Below are positions 53,001 through 63,835 of a stretch of 64,000 bases of DNA, one piece after another. The stretch is from Anastatus disparis (lineage: Eukaryota > Arthropoda > Insecta > Hymenoptera > Eupelmidae): positions 14,015,501 through 14,079,500 of the forward strand of contig JAFFSR010000218.1 of the NCBI GenBank assembly GCA_017163975.1, read 5' to 3'. The stretch's first letter is position 1; the number at the start of each line of letters is the position of its first letter. A program made the position numbers and the translations under genes. The notes beneath the pieces are model-generated. The model had not been told where the DNA came from, ran no database searches, and saw only the letters and a list, made by a program, of their open reading frames with translations.

Positions 53001-56000
53001 ACAACCAATGCTGTCGGACCTCACCGAAGACGACGACGTCGATGTTACTGTCGCGACGTTAACGATAATAACAGCTCAACCAAATCATCACCTGGTCGAG
53101 TAAGCTTGCCAGGAAGATTCGATATTTTTGATCGATGACGTTGATGATGCAAAAATTTTCTAGATTTTAATATTTTAATAAAAAATTCATTTATTCATAT
53201 TTATTTTTTCCAAATAAATTAATTAAATTAGTATTATTATTCAGTTAGATTTCAGTTGAAGAGATATTAAGAGAATAAAAAAACAATAGCTGACAAAGTA
53301 TAATTTAATTGAATTTAACTTGTTTAAAAGATAATTTAATGAAATATTATATTGATAAATTTATAGGCATCAAGCCAAATTTTTAGCACTATTTATGTCA
53401 TACGCTATTAAATTCAATGTGAAATATAAGTAAATTGAAATTTTAATTTTAAACTAAAATTTAATGAAAGTCATTTTTTATTGAATAAGAAAAAATATAT
53501 AAATAAATAAAATAAATTTAAAATTTGTTTGCTTAAATAACTTTGATCGTTTGAACGTAAACAAAAAAATTATACTGTCGAGAGATTTCGTAATATCTGT
53601 GAATTGAAAACATTCTTATGATTAGCGTTAATTTTATTTTTAGGCTCTTGGTCCAGAAATTGCTTTTCATGTTTATTTTGTTAATGTTTTAAATCTTATT
53701 TTAGTTTTAGGCTTTTAAAAAAAGCTTTTCAATTACAAATTACTTTCCGTCAGACACATAAATTATTTTTCTATATTTATAAAAAGGTACTATAAATATA
53801 ATACAAATATCAAAGACATCGAGACGATTTTCACGTTAGTCTAAATCAATCCAAATATTCAATAATACTTAAATTACAGTATTTTTAATTTCTTAAATAT
53901 TCCAAATCTTTTATCGTCATGAACTGTACTCGTAACATCGTATAAGAATTACTTTAGATTAAAAGAAAATCATTATATCAATCGAAAAATAATCGTAACT
54001 TATTTATCTCATTTTTTCTTTAAATTATATGTTTATCAACAAAGTTGTAGCAGGTTGAACTTACGTCACGATTATATATTTAACACACAGTTAGTATATC
54101 TATATAGCATGCGTGTTCGTGACGTTACATGACGTTTCAATTAGTTATATCTCGATTGATATTATTTTATTAAAAAAGATATAGATGTGGACTGGTTTTC
54201 AATATTTTTAATAAAAGATCTAATGGCTTTTTTTTATTCAGAAATTTTTAGTTTTTAAACTAATTGAAGAATTAAATAATATAATCTTATATTTCGCTTC
54301 TACATTTTAAATAGAAATATTGAAATCTTATTCAAAGCAACAAGTAATGGAGAAACTTTCAGTGCTTCTTGACTTCATGAACATTGATTAATGGAATACT
54401 GATTAAACTTCATATTGCTAAAGATATCTAACATGAAAATGCAAAATAATCTTTTGTTGTGGTTATTTTTAATTGTGTTATAAAACCTCCACTATGTAAT
54501 AATTTTTTATGTTTTATTAAACGAAGTTTTAAATTATTCTTCAATTAATAGATTAAAATGTTAAAACATAAAGTTTTATCGAAATATCAAACTTAGTTTT
54601 TATGAAAATCATAATGTTTTGTTTTTAAGTTATCCAAAGAGACGAATGAATCAAGTGAGAATGCTAAAAATTCGATGAAGAATCAATCGAGCTCAACCAC
54701 CAGTTTAAATCTTAAGATTGATAATCAATGTAAGAATGCTAAAAAATCGATGAATAATCAATCGAGCTCAACCACCAGTTTGAATTTTAAGATTTGTGAA
54801 AAAAGCAATGCGCGTACAATTGACGATACAAGTACAAGATTGCCAAGTCCGATGCCGGAATCATCTCGCGTCGAAGATAGTGAAAAGCGTCTTGGTTTGA
54901 ATGTCAGCCAAGTTGCACGCTGTGTTGTTGGCGATGAGAAACACGATGGTGACTGGTAAAATACGTTTGTTTACTTTTGCTCAATACTACGAGCCATATG
55001 TTTTAGAAATATTAACTTTTATTTTTTTAATTCTTAGTAGGGGGCAAAGAAAATTGGTAGGGAAGTGGTTTATGTCGTAAAAATGATAGGAAACGTTATA
55101 TTATTTTATTGAATTTCAAATACGACATGATTTATAATTGTTGATTGATCTTGTAATTTTATTATGCTATTTTTGTGTGAACAGGTTTAAATTCTGCCAA
55201 AATTTATAAAATTTGATATATAAAATTTAAATATAAAATTTTACTTTTAACATTTGAAAAGTAAGAAGAGATGTATTATTTATCTTTTAACTTAATTTTG
55301 TAATGATACATATTATTTTGTCGATGAATTAAAGTAATTCATTGTAAATTTTTATCATAATTTAGTATTTAAAACAAAATAGTGTAATCTTTTCTTAATA
55401 ATATTTAAATTCTCAACATTTTTCAACTTTTTTTATAAGAAGATGTCAATATAAAATTATTCCATTCAATTGCATGAAAAAAATTACTTTTTTAAGGATT
55501 CACAATGAGAATCTTAAAATTGCCTTACTTTTTTCGTAAAAATCTAAAATCCGTTTTATTCATGGTTTTGCAGTATTCCAAATCCACAAGCTACTTTGAA
55601 ATCGAGCGAGCATGTCAATTTTCAACAAGAATCCCCGTCGTCGAATCGAGAATCGTTAAATCGTACAACGCAGACAGACGATGAGATAAAATGTTTATTT
55701 GTAACACGATTTCTTCTTGCCACGGACTCGTTATGTTTGTGTAATGAAAAATATAAGCCAATAAAAAATGAAACGAAAAAAATTGGCCAAGAAAAACAAT
55801 GTAATATTGAGAGGAATGACAAGAGCGTAAAAATTGAAGGTGATAATTAATTAAATTTATTAAATTTTTTTAATAAATTTAAATTTTTTTAATTAATTTT
55901 AATTTATAGATATATTAAATGTTTTAGTTTGTTACATGAAGTTATTTGATTTTATGTCAATAAATAGTAACTTTCTTTTGAGTCTAAAAACAAAATAATG

Positions 56001-59000
56001 AAATATCGAACATTTGAAATGATGAAACAGAAATTTATCATTATATATTTAATTCTATTGTCATTCGTTTGCAGACTTGAAATGTCCAATATCACAAAAT
56101 AGATTAAAAAATACATGTACAAATAGGGGATTCATTTCCGTTTCGAAATATGAAAGTCTAACAATTCTTAAAGAGAAATGTCAAGATGCAAGTACTCAAT
56201 ATTCGTGCGAAAAACTAAAAGAGTTGGAAACGAAAGAGATTGATTATTTAATAGATCCAATAAGTACAATCAATTTACATGTGAGTATCTTTTATTCTGC
56301 TATATCTTATCTTACTATTATATAAAAAGACAACGTTTATTTGTATGTTCTCAAATATCTCAAAAATTACTAAGATTATCGTTTTGAAATTTTAAATTTA
56401 CATTCTTTATTATGTGGCGAGTGTCATAGGCTAAATATAAATAATAACTTTTCATATAAATAATAAAAAAATAATGATAGACTTACATTGTTAAAGCGAA
56501 GGGAACTACTTCCACAGAATGAAGTTCTATATTACATTTGTTGCATTGTTTTTTACTACTTCCCTTAGTTGCTCAATAAGTTGCGATCAAATTTATCACT
56601 TATTTTACTAAATTGGTATTAAAAAAAAATAAGAAACTTCAACTTTGGTCCCAAGTAGATTTGGCTTGGCAAACTCAAATAATGAATTTTCATAAGTTTA
56701 TTTAATTATTTTTAATAAAATAATTAAATTAACTTATGAAAATAATTTTATTTAATTTCTTGGGACCAAAGTTGAAGTTTCTTATTTTTTTTCAAAACCA
56801 ATTTAGTAAAGTGAGTGACAAAATGAACTATTAAGTTAAAACATAAATAATATTTCTTTTTTAGTAACATTAACATTATATTATTATAATAAAGATATCT
56901 GAAAATTATTAATCAATTTCAGATTGAAATTATTTAAAACTATAAGTTTTTTAAATTGATGCGATCAAAGTGAGATTATGATTCTTTACATGAACAAATA
57001 TTAAAATTCGAAAATAGTTTCATATCTTTAACAACAAATAAAACTAAATAAATTTGTAAAACTGCATTACTTGAGTTTACTAAGCAACATCTATTTTGGT
57101 ATAAAGCAGGTGTTTTCAGTGTATATGGTAGAAATACTCATGTCACTAAGATATTATGCAGCTACAACTTATATCATTACGATATACAACTATCCTATCC
57201 TTTTGGACAAAATAATTAAATTTGGCTTTATAAACTTTTTTTTTAATGTCAAATTTTTTATAATTTTTTAATTTTTTTAAAATGCTTTGTGCTAGACGTA
57301 TAGTATCTAGAAGAGGGAACGAAAGCCTTAATAAGTGCGAATCTAAGTTTTCGCAATGAAGGACAAAAAACGTAAATAGGAGAGCATGTGAAACAATTTC
57401 AGTCTGAGAAATGCGTTTATTGCATTATATAACTTTTAAAAGACAACACGGATAATCAATCGAAAGTTTGCTAAAACTTTATGACTAACATATTTCTTCA
57501 ATGTGATATTGAAACGATACTTCATTAAGGGTTAATTTTGAGTATCAGTCTAATTTTGATTATCTTGATTTAATTGATGCGCAAATTGGTGTTATGGATC
57601 AAATTTGTAATCATTGTTGCGCTAAGAAATGGAAAGTCGAGGTGCTTGGTATGTGATACCAAAGATTAATGTATCATCAGAACCTCTAAATGAGTTTATT
57701 CTAGACTTGATGACAACCACCAGTTTCTACAATTTCATTTTATTTTTGATGCTGATTAGTTATTATTTCGTTTAGATATTGTCTAGCGGCTGGCGAAAAT
57801 TTTCTATGTTGGATCATTAGTGCTGTGTTAGTTGCGATAGATCTTACCCCACCCAACCGAAATTCTTAGTTTCTTTGCTTGTTGAACTAGCAGAAACCCG
57901 AATTTTCGGCCAAGATATGTAGAAAAATCTATATCTACTTCAAATTCAGAGTCCGAAGTTATGGATTCGGATTTGCTGCTTTCGTCTTCAATTCTGATGA
58001 CTTGTCAATTTTTACCTACAACAATACACATTATTAGTACATTATGCAACTAGAGAGAAATTATACTTTACTCCCGAGTTGCATATTGTGCTTTATTCCT
58101 ACCTCAAAAATGGCCTAATATTAATATTTAATTAAAAAAATTCAATAACCTATTCAATTTTATAAGTTTTAATTAGCGGAAGAAATGTATATTTCTCCCG
58201 TAAAAGAAGGAGAAATATAACTTCTGACCCAGCGGGCGCAAAGTGCGCACTTAACGCTCGCAGTGTAAAAAAATAGTATGTGCATCACGGACGCGTTGGA
58301 GATACCGGCCCTCAGGCCTTGGTACACAATGTACTATTTTAACCCTCTGGGCACAAAGTAGCACTTTCCCGCTCATTTAAGCGGAGAAATATACATTTCT
58401 CCTACAAAATTTTAGAAGTGAGAAAAATCTTTCTTTCGTCCCGCTTTTTGAGTTAATAAGCTGACCATTGCTGTTGAGATAGAAATAAAATAAATTTTAC
58501 TTCATCTCTTAATTTTAATCGATAACTAACAATGTAAAAATACTGGTAACCAGCCTTGTTATTTCTGTTGAACTTCCAAATAAACACAAGGATCCATTAT
58601 TTCATTCAATTATTCAAAAAATATTGATGGCATTATTAATTCAACTTTCAAATTACTTGCAAAGCATTAGGTCTTCTAGAAAGTGATAATAATTAGAAAG
58701 ATGCTCTTGCAGATGCTTCCATATCTCAAACTTTTTCTAGGTTTATTTGTTATCATTTTTGTCTTTATCTATCTTTTTCAATTATCTATTTTATGGAAAT
58801 CATTTAAAAAAGTATTTCTGTGAAAATATACTATGCTAGATGTCATTAGTGATGATTCTTTAACTTATTTTAAAGCTATTTTCTACAAGGATTAGAATTT
58901 AAATACAAGGTTGTTAGTTTTAGAAAAAAATATTTATATGATTTTGGTTTATGAAAACTAATTTGGGATGAAGAAGATAATGAAAATCTCTAATTCAAAA

Positions 59001-59538
59001 TTCTTTAAGAACAATATTCAATAAATGAAAACTTATATAGTAGCTCCTGCGTGACTTTTCCTATACCTTCCGAGTTCTGCCTAACTATAGCACGGCCGAA
59101 GCCGAAACGGGAGGCTACTTAATTATACATTACTTAATTTAAGATTATATTAAAAATTATTGAATAAACTGTAAAAATTGACTGTTTGTCAAAATTTATC
59201 GCAGTATATGTTAATGAATTTGCCAACAAAAATCTTTTATAATTTGTAAATATAATAATAACAATAGTAAAATACGTTTTCAAAATTTCATTGCATACAG
59301 TTTAATAGAATGAAATGTTCTATCTTAGTGTCCTAAATATACCGCTGAAAGCAACGATAAAAAGAAGGAAGGAAAAGCAAGTACATGTACTTGCAAGTAC
59401 TATAGACAAATGCGGAAAGTCATTTCGAATGATCATCAGCGTACATTGTTATCGTGTAAAAAGAAAAAAAAGAAGGATTGTTATATTTCCGATTGGGATC
59501 GTATTAATGGTACAGTCACAAATGCAACTGAAATTTAG
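41054..59538 (+). CDS. Unrecognised cysteine-rich multi-exon protein (615 aa model)
   Basis: Twelve exons join in frame: 41054-41114, 44694-44931, 45737-45797, 46303-46426, 46988-47088, 48362-48464, 52257-52308, 53000-53099, 54630-54955, 55574-55839, 56075-56280, 59329-59538. I do not recognise the family. Residues 1-280 hold about 45 Cys in clusters such as CQCQPQRPNCCCFEKFCCCK, CRTTCSSNRCCKTQCC and CQQCRCHKVSCC, plus an Asn run and an Arg-rich block (HRRRRRRCYC). Residues about 281-388 are Ser/Asn-rich with a 25-codon tandem duplication (NQSSSTTSLN twice). Exon 10 has RTTQTDD, matching the (K/R)xTQT LC8 dynein light chain binding motif. The tail is Lys/Cys-rich (CKKKKKKDCY). No signal peptide or transmembrane segment is seen in this form, so cytosolic or nuclear metal- or zinc-binding is a guess. 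The exon 2 donor (GTGAAA) is weak. All twelve segments keep phase, which chance would not give easily. Confidence 0.65.
43306..44074. mobile_element. Outer MITE with CCGCAxTGAGAAAAAT ends (hosts a nested insertion)
   Basis: The left end CCGCATTGAGAAAAAT (43306) and right end ATTTTTCTCAGTGCGG less one base (to 44074, ATTTTTCTCAGTGCGG-like) are inverted. Inner arms share ACTATTACTATA / TATAGTAATTTTCACTAT-type sequence. Removing the inner element at 43551-43809 leaves an element of about 510 bp. It lies in intron 1 of the Cys-rich gene. Confidence 0.65.
43551..43809. mobile_element. Inner MITE nested in the element at 43306-44074
   Basis: Imperfect inverted ends ACACAGTGAAAAAAAATTTG and CAAAATTTTTTACAGTGT enclose repeated TTTGTAAAATTT and TTGTGTTAAAATT motifs. 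It sits between the arms of a different inverted-repeat element, giving the insertion order directly. Confidence 0.65.
45127..45334 (-). mobile_element. tRNA-derived SINE, copy A
   Basis: On the minus strand it reads GAGGTCGTCAGTGG, a box A-like TTATTCGGTAGAGCG, a tRNA anticodon-arm-like part, and box B GAGTTCGAATCCC. A tail follows with GATTGATACAAGCAC, ACATGTGCTTCGTT and ACAGCGACGTTAAAT, ending A-rich. Order and length match copy B. Short segments near the two ends (GATGGAGGTCGTCAGTG and its complement) are inverted. Confidence 0.8.
47300..47390 (-). mobile_element. tRNA-derived SINE, truncated copy C
   Basis: On the minus strand it has GGCAGTAGAGCTATGGATTA and a box B-like CGAGTTCGATATC, followed by the family's TTGATAAAAG-type start of tail. 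It is shorter and more diverged than copies A and B. Confidence 0.55.
48892..49038. mobile_element. Small foldback element in intron 6 of the Cys-rich gene
   Basis: GAGAGTGCA on the left and TGCACTCTC on the right are inverted, with further imperfect pairing through ATTTTTTTGTGATG. It has no coding potential. Confidence 0.45.
49354..49430 (+). CDS. Candidate alternative terminal exon A of the Cys-rich gene
   Basis: After acceptor CGTTAG|G, a phase-1-compatible frame reads GCPFERKRARRRGSCKQRGN then ENLLP and a stop. Joined to exon 6 (ending 48464) it would give a 254-residue protein with a basic Arg-rich C-terminus. The Cys/Arg style fits the gene. No in-frame donor before the stop looks strong, so it would be a last exon. 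Confidence 0.4.
49895..50205 (+). CDS. Candidate alternative terminal exon B with a membrane segment
   Basis: After acceptor AATAG|G, a phase-1-compatible frame of 103 codons starts GYYTRLIALPPE. It contains a hydrophobic segment (ISTISFAFLILVAVVW) and Cys pairs CICINTNTC and CSECEC, then ends at TGA. Joined to exon 6 it would give a 332-residue protein with one C-terminal membrane segment. It could instead be the true end of a shorter gene, with exons from 52257 belonging to another. Confidence 0.45.
51325..51531 (+). mobile_element. tRNA-derived SINE, copy B
   Basis: The head is GTCAGTGGCTCAGTCGGTAG (box A), then an arm with CAT in anticodon position, then box B GAGTTCGAATCCC. The tail shares ATTGATACGAGCAC, ACATGTGCTTTGTT, TCGCTAATTAGCATCGC and ACAGCGACCTTAAAT with copy A and ends in an A-rich run. 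A GCTAAGA/TCTTAGC pair exists, but 11 extra bases between it and the D-arm prevent a normal tRNA. Confidence 0.8.
54659..54794 (+). repeat. In-frame tandem duplication inside exon 9 of the Cys-rich gene
   Basis: Copies at 54659-54719 and 54734-54794 (61 bp each, period 75 bp = 25 codons) differ at a few bases. Both encode NQSSSTTSLN. Preservation of frame supports translation. Confidence 0.85.
56592..56819. repeat. Long foldback (about 60-bp arms) in intron 11 of the Cys-rich gene
   Basis: The left arm 56592-56655 and right arm 56759-56819 are nearly perfect complements, including GAAACTTCAACTTTGGTCCC and its exact complement. The loop holds a second inverted repeat (CATAAGTTTATTTAATTA.. / ..TTAAATTAACTTATG). 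If transcribed it would form a long hairpin RNA. Confidence 0.8.
57556..57780 (+). mobile_element. Helitron-type transposase/helicase relic
   Basis: One frame reads DAQIGVMDQICNHCCAKKWK then VEVLGM and stops. After a frameshift another reads KINVSSEPLNEFILDL and TTSFYNF. The order M..iC..C.A.kWk.E, then GKV.l...P..l..ll...s..F, is the zinc-ribbon-like stretch typical of Helitron-like proteins. It is short, frameshifted and non-functional. Confidence 0.45.
57990..58440. repeat. GC-richer repeat remnant with inverted motifs
   Basis: The segment is GC-richer than its surroundings and contains inverted pieces: GCAACT../..AGTTGC (58048-58083), and GAAATGTATATTTCTCC / GGAGAAATATACATTTC near 58180 and 58385. 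It also has runs such as GCGCAAAGTGCGCAC, similar in style to the MITE in UBR5 intron 16. It is probably a decayed DNA element in intron 11 of the Cys-rich gene. Confidence 0.4.
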
Positions 59539-60939
59539 TGCAAATTTAAGAGATTTCTGTAAAAGATTTCATTTTTTTTTTTAAACAAAAAGTAAATTTT
59601 TAAAAAATGTTGAAAATTGTTTAATTTGAAAAAATTACTTTTGACCCAATCATTTTTAAAGCTCAATAAAAATAGGCTTTTAGAAATAACAATTGTTTGT
59701 ATCCTGTACATATGTTTGAGTTAATATTTATAATAGTTATAAAATCTTTTTTTATAAGAAATCTTTAAGATAATTAATTTTCATTATTCAATTTTTTTAA
59801 AATTTTATTAAAATAATTTTTCTATTCCAATTAAAACAAAATTCAATAAAAAAAAAGATTAAGTATCGACATTTTTAATTATTCATCTGATTTTAGATAC
59901 TAAGGTAACGTAATTGGACTACTTTTTATTTAGTTTTCGTTTCCAAATGTACGAGTAATCACAAATAATCAATTGCATCTGAACCTAAACATATTGAAGT
60001 AAAAAATTTAAGTCCATGCTAATGATAAGAACAAGAGCATGTAGAACAACTTATGATTCCGAAAAAAGAAGGAAGCACCATATTATGAAAACATCCTACA
60101 GTCTCAAGTCTCTAAAGTGCTCTTATGTCATTGAGATCGACGATGATGCATCGTCTTATCACTTTGTATTACGAAATTCTTCTCTCGCTCTTTCTATTTC
60201 TTACTGTCACTCGCAGATATAATATGATGCGTCACTTTTGTCCACGCGCTATATACTTTATTTCTTATCATCTTGTTACATCCAATGTATTATTGTTTTG
60301 AATTTTCAGTTTTTTTAGATTCAATATACATATGCATTATTATGGATTGATTAACATTAAAATCTATTTTTATTTAATGTTTATGTTTATAAGTTGTTAT
60401 AATAAGGGAAATTAATATTTGTTTGAGGGATGAAAAAGCTGTCTAAGAATTTTATGATATAAACATTTTTGTTATTTGTTTATAATTAACTTAACCATTA
60501 ATCTTTAATTTTGAAAATTTCAAAATGACTTTAAAATAATAAGAAATTATAAGTTTGCCTAACATCAAAACATATACATACATAAATAAGTGTAAATAAT
60601 ATACAAAATAAGCAAAATAAATCCCATGAAAAATTCTATGATTTAATTTTATAATTCAATGAGTAAATTTTCATTACTTTAGTCTATTATTAATTAAATT
60701 TTTCAACAATTAAATCTTTCTTATTTAAAATATTTCTTTTCGTAAAAACCTCCAAAAATTTTCTTATCTCTTCAATATCAAGTAAACCGAAACAAATCAC
60801 TCATAGGTGCATATATACATACACACTGTTAGATCATCCATGTGGACACATAATCTTTATCTTTTCTCTCTATACTCTTCTTCTTTCATTCTTCAACTTG
60901 TTACATGCATTCTTCGTTCATATACCGGCTTCAGTCATA
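59539..60939. other. AT-rich spacer downstream of the Cys-rich gene
   Basis: This holds the presumed 3' UTR of the Cys-rich gene and the promoter of the next gene. Open frames here lack motifs and are not supported. Confidence 0.4.
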
Positions 60940-61130
60940 ATGATAAAACGCATCAGGCCAGTCTGCGAAATCATGTGCCAGCCAATGCTTCTTTTTGTAT
61001 TTTTAATTATTATTTGTTCAACATCAGGATTTAAAACTACAACTCTTCAATACTTTGATCAAGATGAAGAAGGTTTTAGTACGACGGAAAATGTTTATGC
61101 CGAAGGTTGTTATCCGTGTGGTGATTACAG
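60940..61130 (+). CDS. First coding exon of a secreted or membrane protein, rest not found
   Basis: ATG at 60940 opens 63 codons ending at a clear donor (GATTACAG|GTATGC). The N-terminus has basic residues (MIKRIRP) then a hydrophobic core (MLLFVFLIIICSTSG), a good signal peptide. The mature part is acidic and ends with EGCYPCGDY. The next exon must be phase 2. An acceptor at 61921 gives only a short frame to a stop (SCVSFIVKFF..), so the true continuation may lie beyond 64000. Family not recognised. Confidence 0.5.
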
Positions 61131-62280
61131 GTATGCGTTTCATTTCAGATAAAAATGTTTAATTTTTTGGTTTTTTTTTCATTGATCTCGAAATTTTGTT
61201 TTTTAATTATCATAAAAATTTTTTAATTTTTACTTATATTATCATATTTTTAAAAATTTGTATTAGTTATCTGTATTATATGCGAGTATTGAATCTTAAA
61301 GTCTCATGTTTTGGAATAGATTACTTTTTTAAGGATACCATAAAAATAATAAACTTGAAAATTCACAATGTTCATTCTCGGATTTCAACTAAACCTAGAA
61401 ATTTCATACGCTTACCAAAACTTAAGTTCATAAGTTAGACTTGATAAACAGTTAAACTGAATATTAGATCATAATTAAAAATTATATATGTATTTTATAT
61501 TTTACAATCATGAAAAATTAGTCGCTTCAAGTCATTAGTTAAATGAAAAAGACATTTAAAAATAGGTTGTTGCTTTGTAAGTATATGACTTAAAATCGAT
61601 TTTGTAATTCTTTAGTTTAGTTTTTTATTTTGTAAGAAAATTTTTCATCTGTATATTTTTAACTGAAATGGGAATCTTTGTTTAATTATTATGTTAATGA
61701 AAATAATAATGTACATTATTATGAAATATAATTTTAAAATTTTTAAAAGTACACATTATAAGAATTGTTGATGCGAGATGCATAATGAGAAGAAAGTTAA
61801 ATTTATTAAATTTTATTTTATCAACTAAATTTTTTCATAAAACTAAATTACAATTTTATATATTTTTTTAGATAATATGATATAAAATAAATACATTTTA
61901 AATCGTTAACTACTATTTTCAGCTGCGTCTCATTTATCGTTAAATTTTTCATGGTCAAAATCATTTGTTGACAACAACAACTGATTTATATAAGTTTGTA
62001 ACTTCAATAACGAATTTGGGTGTGATCCGGAATATTTTGATAAAAACAGTGGAATTTCCAATGTTGATATTTAGTCACATTCTATTTAACTAAAATTATT
62101 TTTTTTATCCTTTCCAGTAATATATTTTTTTAATGCTTGTCTATTTTTTAAAATAAATAACACTTTAATCATTTAATATAATAATTTTATTTAGTAAAAA
62201 TAATTAATAATTAATTGTAAAATGCAAGCACATTTTCAAATATAATACTTTAATTATAATATTTTAATTATTCCCGCATA
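61131..62280. other. AT-rich sequence, probably intronic
   Basis: No supported exon or repeat. Frames such as 61196-61438 have no motif and no splice support. Confidence 0.35.
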
Positions 62281-62313
62281 AAAAAAATTTGTATTGCCAA
62301 GATATTGGTGAAA

Positions 62314-62449
62314 CAATATCCAATATATTGCATTTATTTAATAATCCCTTGGCAAAATTTTTCCAATATTTCGCCAACATTTAGCATTTATCAATCCCTA
62401 GGGCCAAAACCCACATTATTCCCACATATTGGCAATATATTGGATATTG
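62314..62449. repeat. Inverted repeat with perfect 18-bp arms (CAATATCCAATATATTGC)
   Basis: The arms are 62314-62331 and 62432-62449. The right arm is followed by a near-tandem copy of GATATATTGGATATTGC. The part between contains CTTGGCAAAA and CCAATATTTCG pieces of the same flavour. It is probably a short foldback element. Confidence 0.6.
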
Positions 62450-63165
62450 CTGATATATTGGATATTGCTATATCATTATGTATAATGATAAATAATTTCA
62501 AATAAAAAATCAAAGTTTTACCACATTTAATTAAAAACTTTTTAACTTTTTTTTATATCATATCTATAAAGTATACAATATAGGTGATATTAAAATCTTT
62601 AATATAATATATAAAAATAAAATATTGGTAAATTAAATTCAGAAATCTTTTTTTGCAAAACAAAAAATATATTTAGTAAAATAATTTTTCAAGTCACATT
62701 TTACGAATATAAATATAACAAAAAATCTATTATACTAATTGTATATTTACATTACAATTTGGTTGAAATAATTTCTGAGTAACAGAAATGTTATATCAAA
62801 TTTAATCAACACAAATCGACTTATGTCATTTTTGTAAATAAGAAAAAGATTAAATCATTTTTACTTTTAATAAATATAACTTAAATAAATAAATTATTTG
62901 CTTGAAATTTCTTTAATTTCACAATTAAAAACATTATACAAACGACCTTATTTTTACGAAAAAATGATTAAATGTCCTAGAAATCAGTCACTTCAAGCTC
63001 AAAAATTTTCTTTCACACTCAGGGCGTGAAATTCAATTTTTGATGTCTATTCTTAGAGGCTAAAATAGCTCTTTTTTACCCAAGGGCAAAAAAGTAATTT
63101 TCTAATAAGCGTAATTGATTTTTACCAATAAGAAATTTACTTTTCGTGTCTCAGAATTATACTGA

Positions 63166-63835
63166 ATGGTGGATGAGTCGATGTATAAATTGAGTAATGG
63201 GTGCATGGTGCAATGAATTCATAGGTGGATTCATGGGACGATGAAATGACGGCTCAATGGTTCGATGGACAGATCGATAAATATGACGATAGATCGATGG
63301 GCGGATAAATGTTAATGTCGATGGATCACTAAATGAATACGTCGATGGGTTGATAGACTGATTGGTGGATAGATGAAATAGTCGATGGGTTAATGGGCGC
63401 ATAGATGAATTTTTTCGAAGGGTTTATGGGCCGATGGGCGGATAGATGAATTTGTCGATTGGTTGACGGTCCGTTGGGCGGATAGATGAATTTGTCGATG
63501 GGTTGACGAGCGGAATTTGTTGATGAGTGGAAAAAAGAATTCGTTGATGGGTTAATGGATGGATAGATGAATTTTTTGGTGGATGTCAGAAGTTGAATGG
63601 GTCGATGAGTTGATAGGTCTATTGATCGATGAATTCATGGGTAAATGGGTTAATTGGTCAATAAATCAATGGGTCAATAGGTTCATGGTTCAATAAATTG
63701 ATGGTTGCATGGGTAGATGGGTCAAAGAGTACGTGGATCGGCAGGATGATGGGTCAATGGATTCATGGGTCGATGGGTCATTGGTTTTGATGAGTTGATC
63801 TGTCGATGGGCTGATGGGTTCGTAGGCAATTTCTT
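63166..63835. repeat. Degenerate GATG/GATGGGT minisatellite
   Basis: About 670 bases are built from GATGG, GTCGATGGGT and GATAGATGAAT units. A higher-order period of roughly 54-58 bases is visible around 63420-63520, where GGCGGATAGATGAATTTGTC recurs. Low-complexity frames through it (Ser/Thr/Pro/His-rich on the minus strand) are by-products of the repeat. Confidence 0.85.

Noticed and set aside
57071..57271. Hydrophobic 66-codon frame
   Set aside because: It does not start at an ATG, has no splice context and is AT-driven hydrophobicity.
59315..59584. Basic 89-codon frame overlapping the last exon of the Cys-rich gene
   Set aside because: The phase-0 acceptor at 59329 leads into a different frame with CTCKYY and a tail consistent with the gene.
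63157..63402. Minus-strand Ser/Thr/His/Pro-rich frame
   Set aside because: It is a by-product of the GATG minisatellite.
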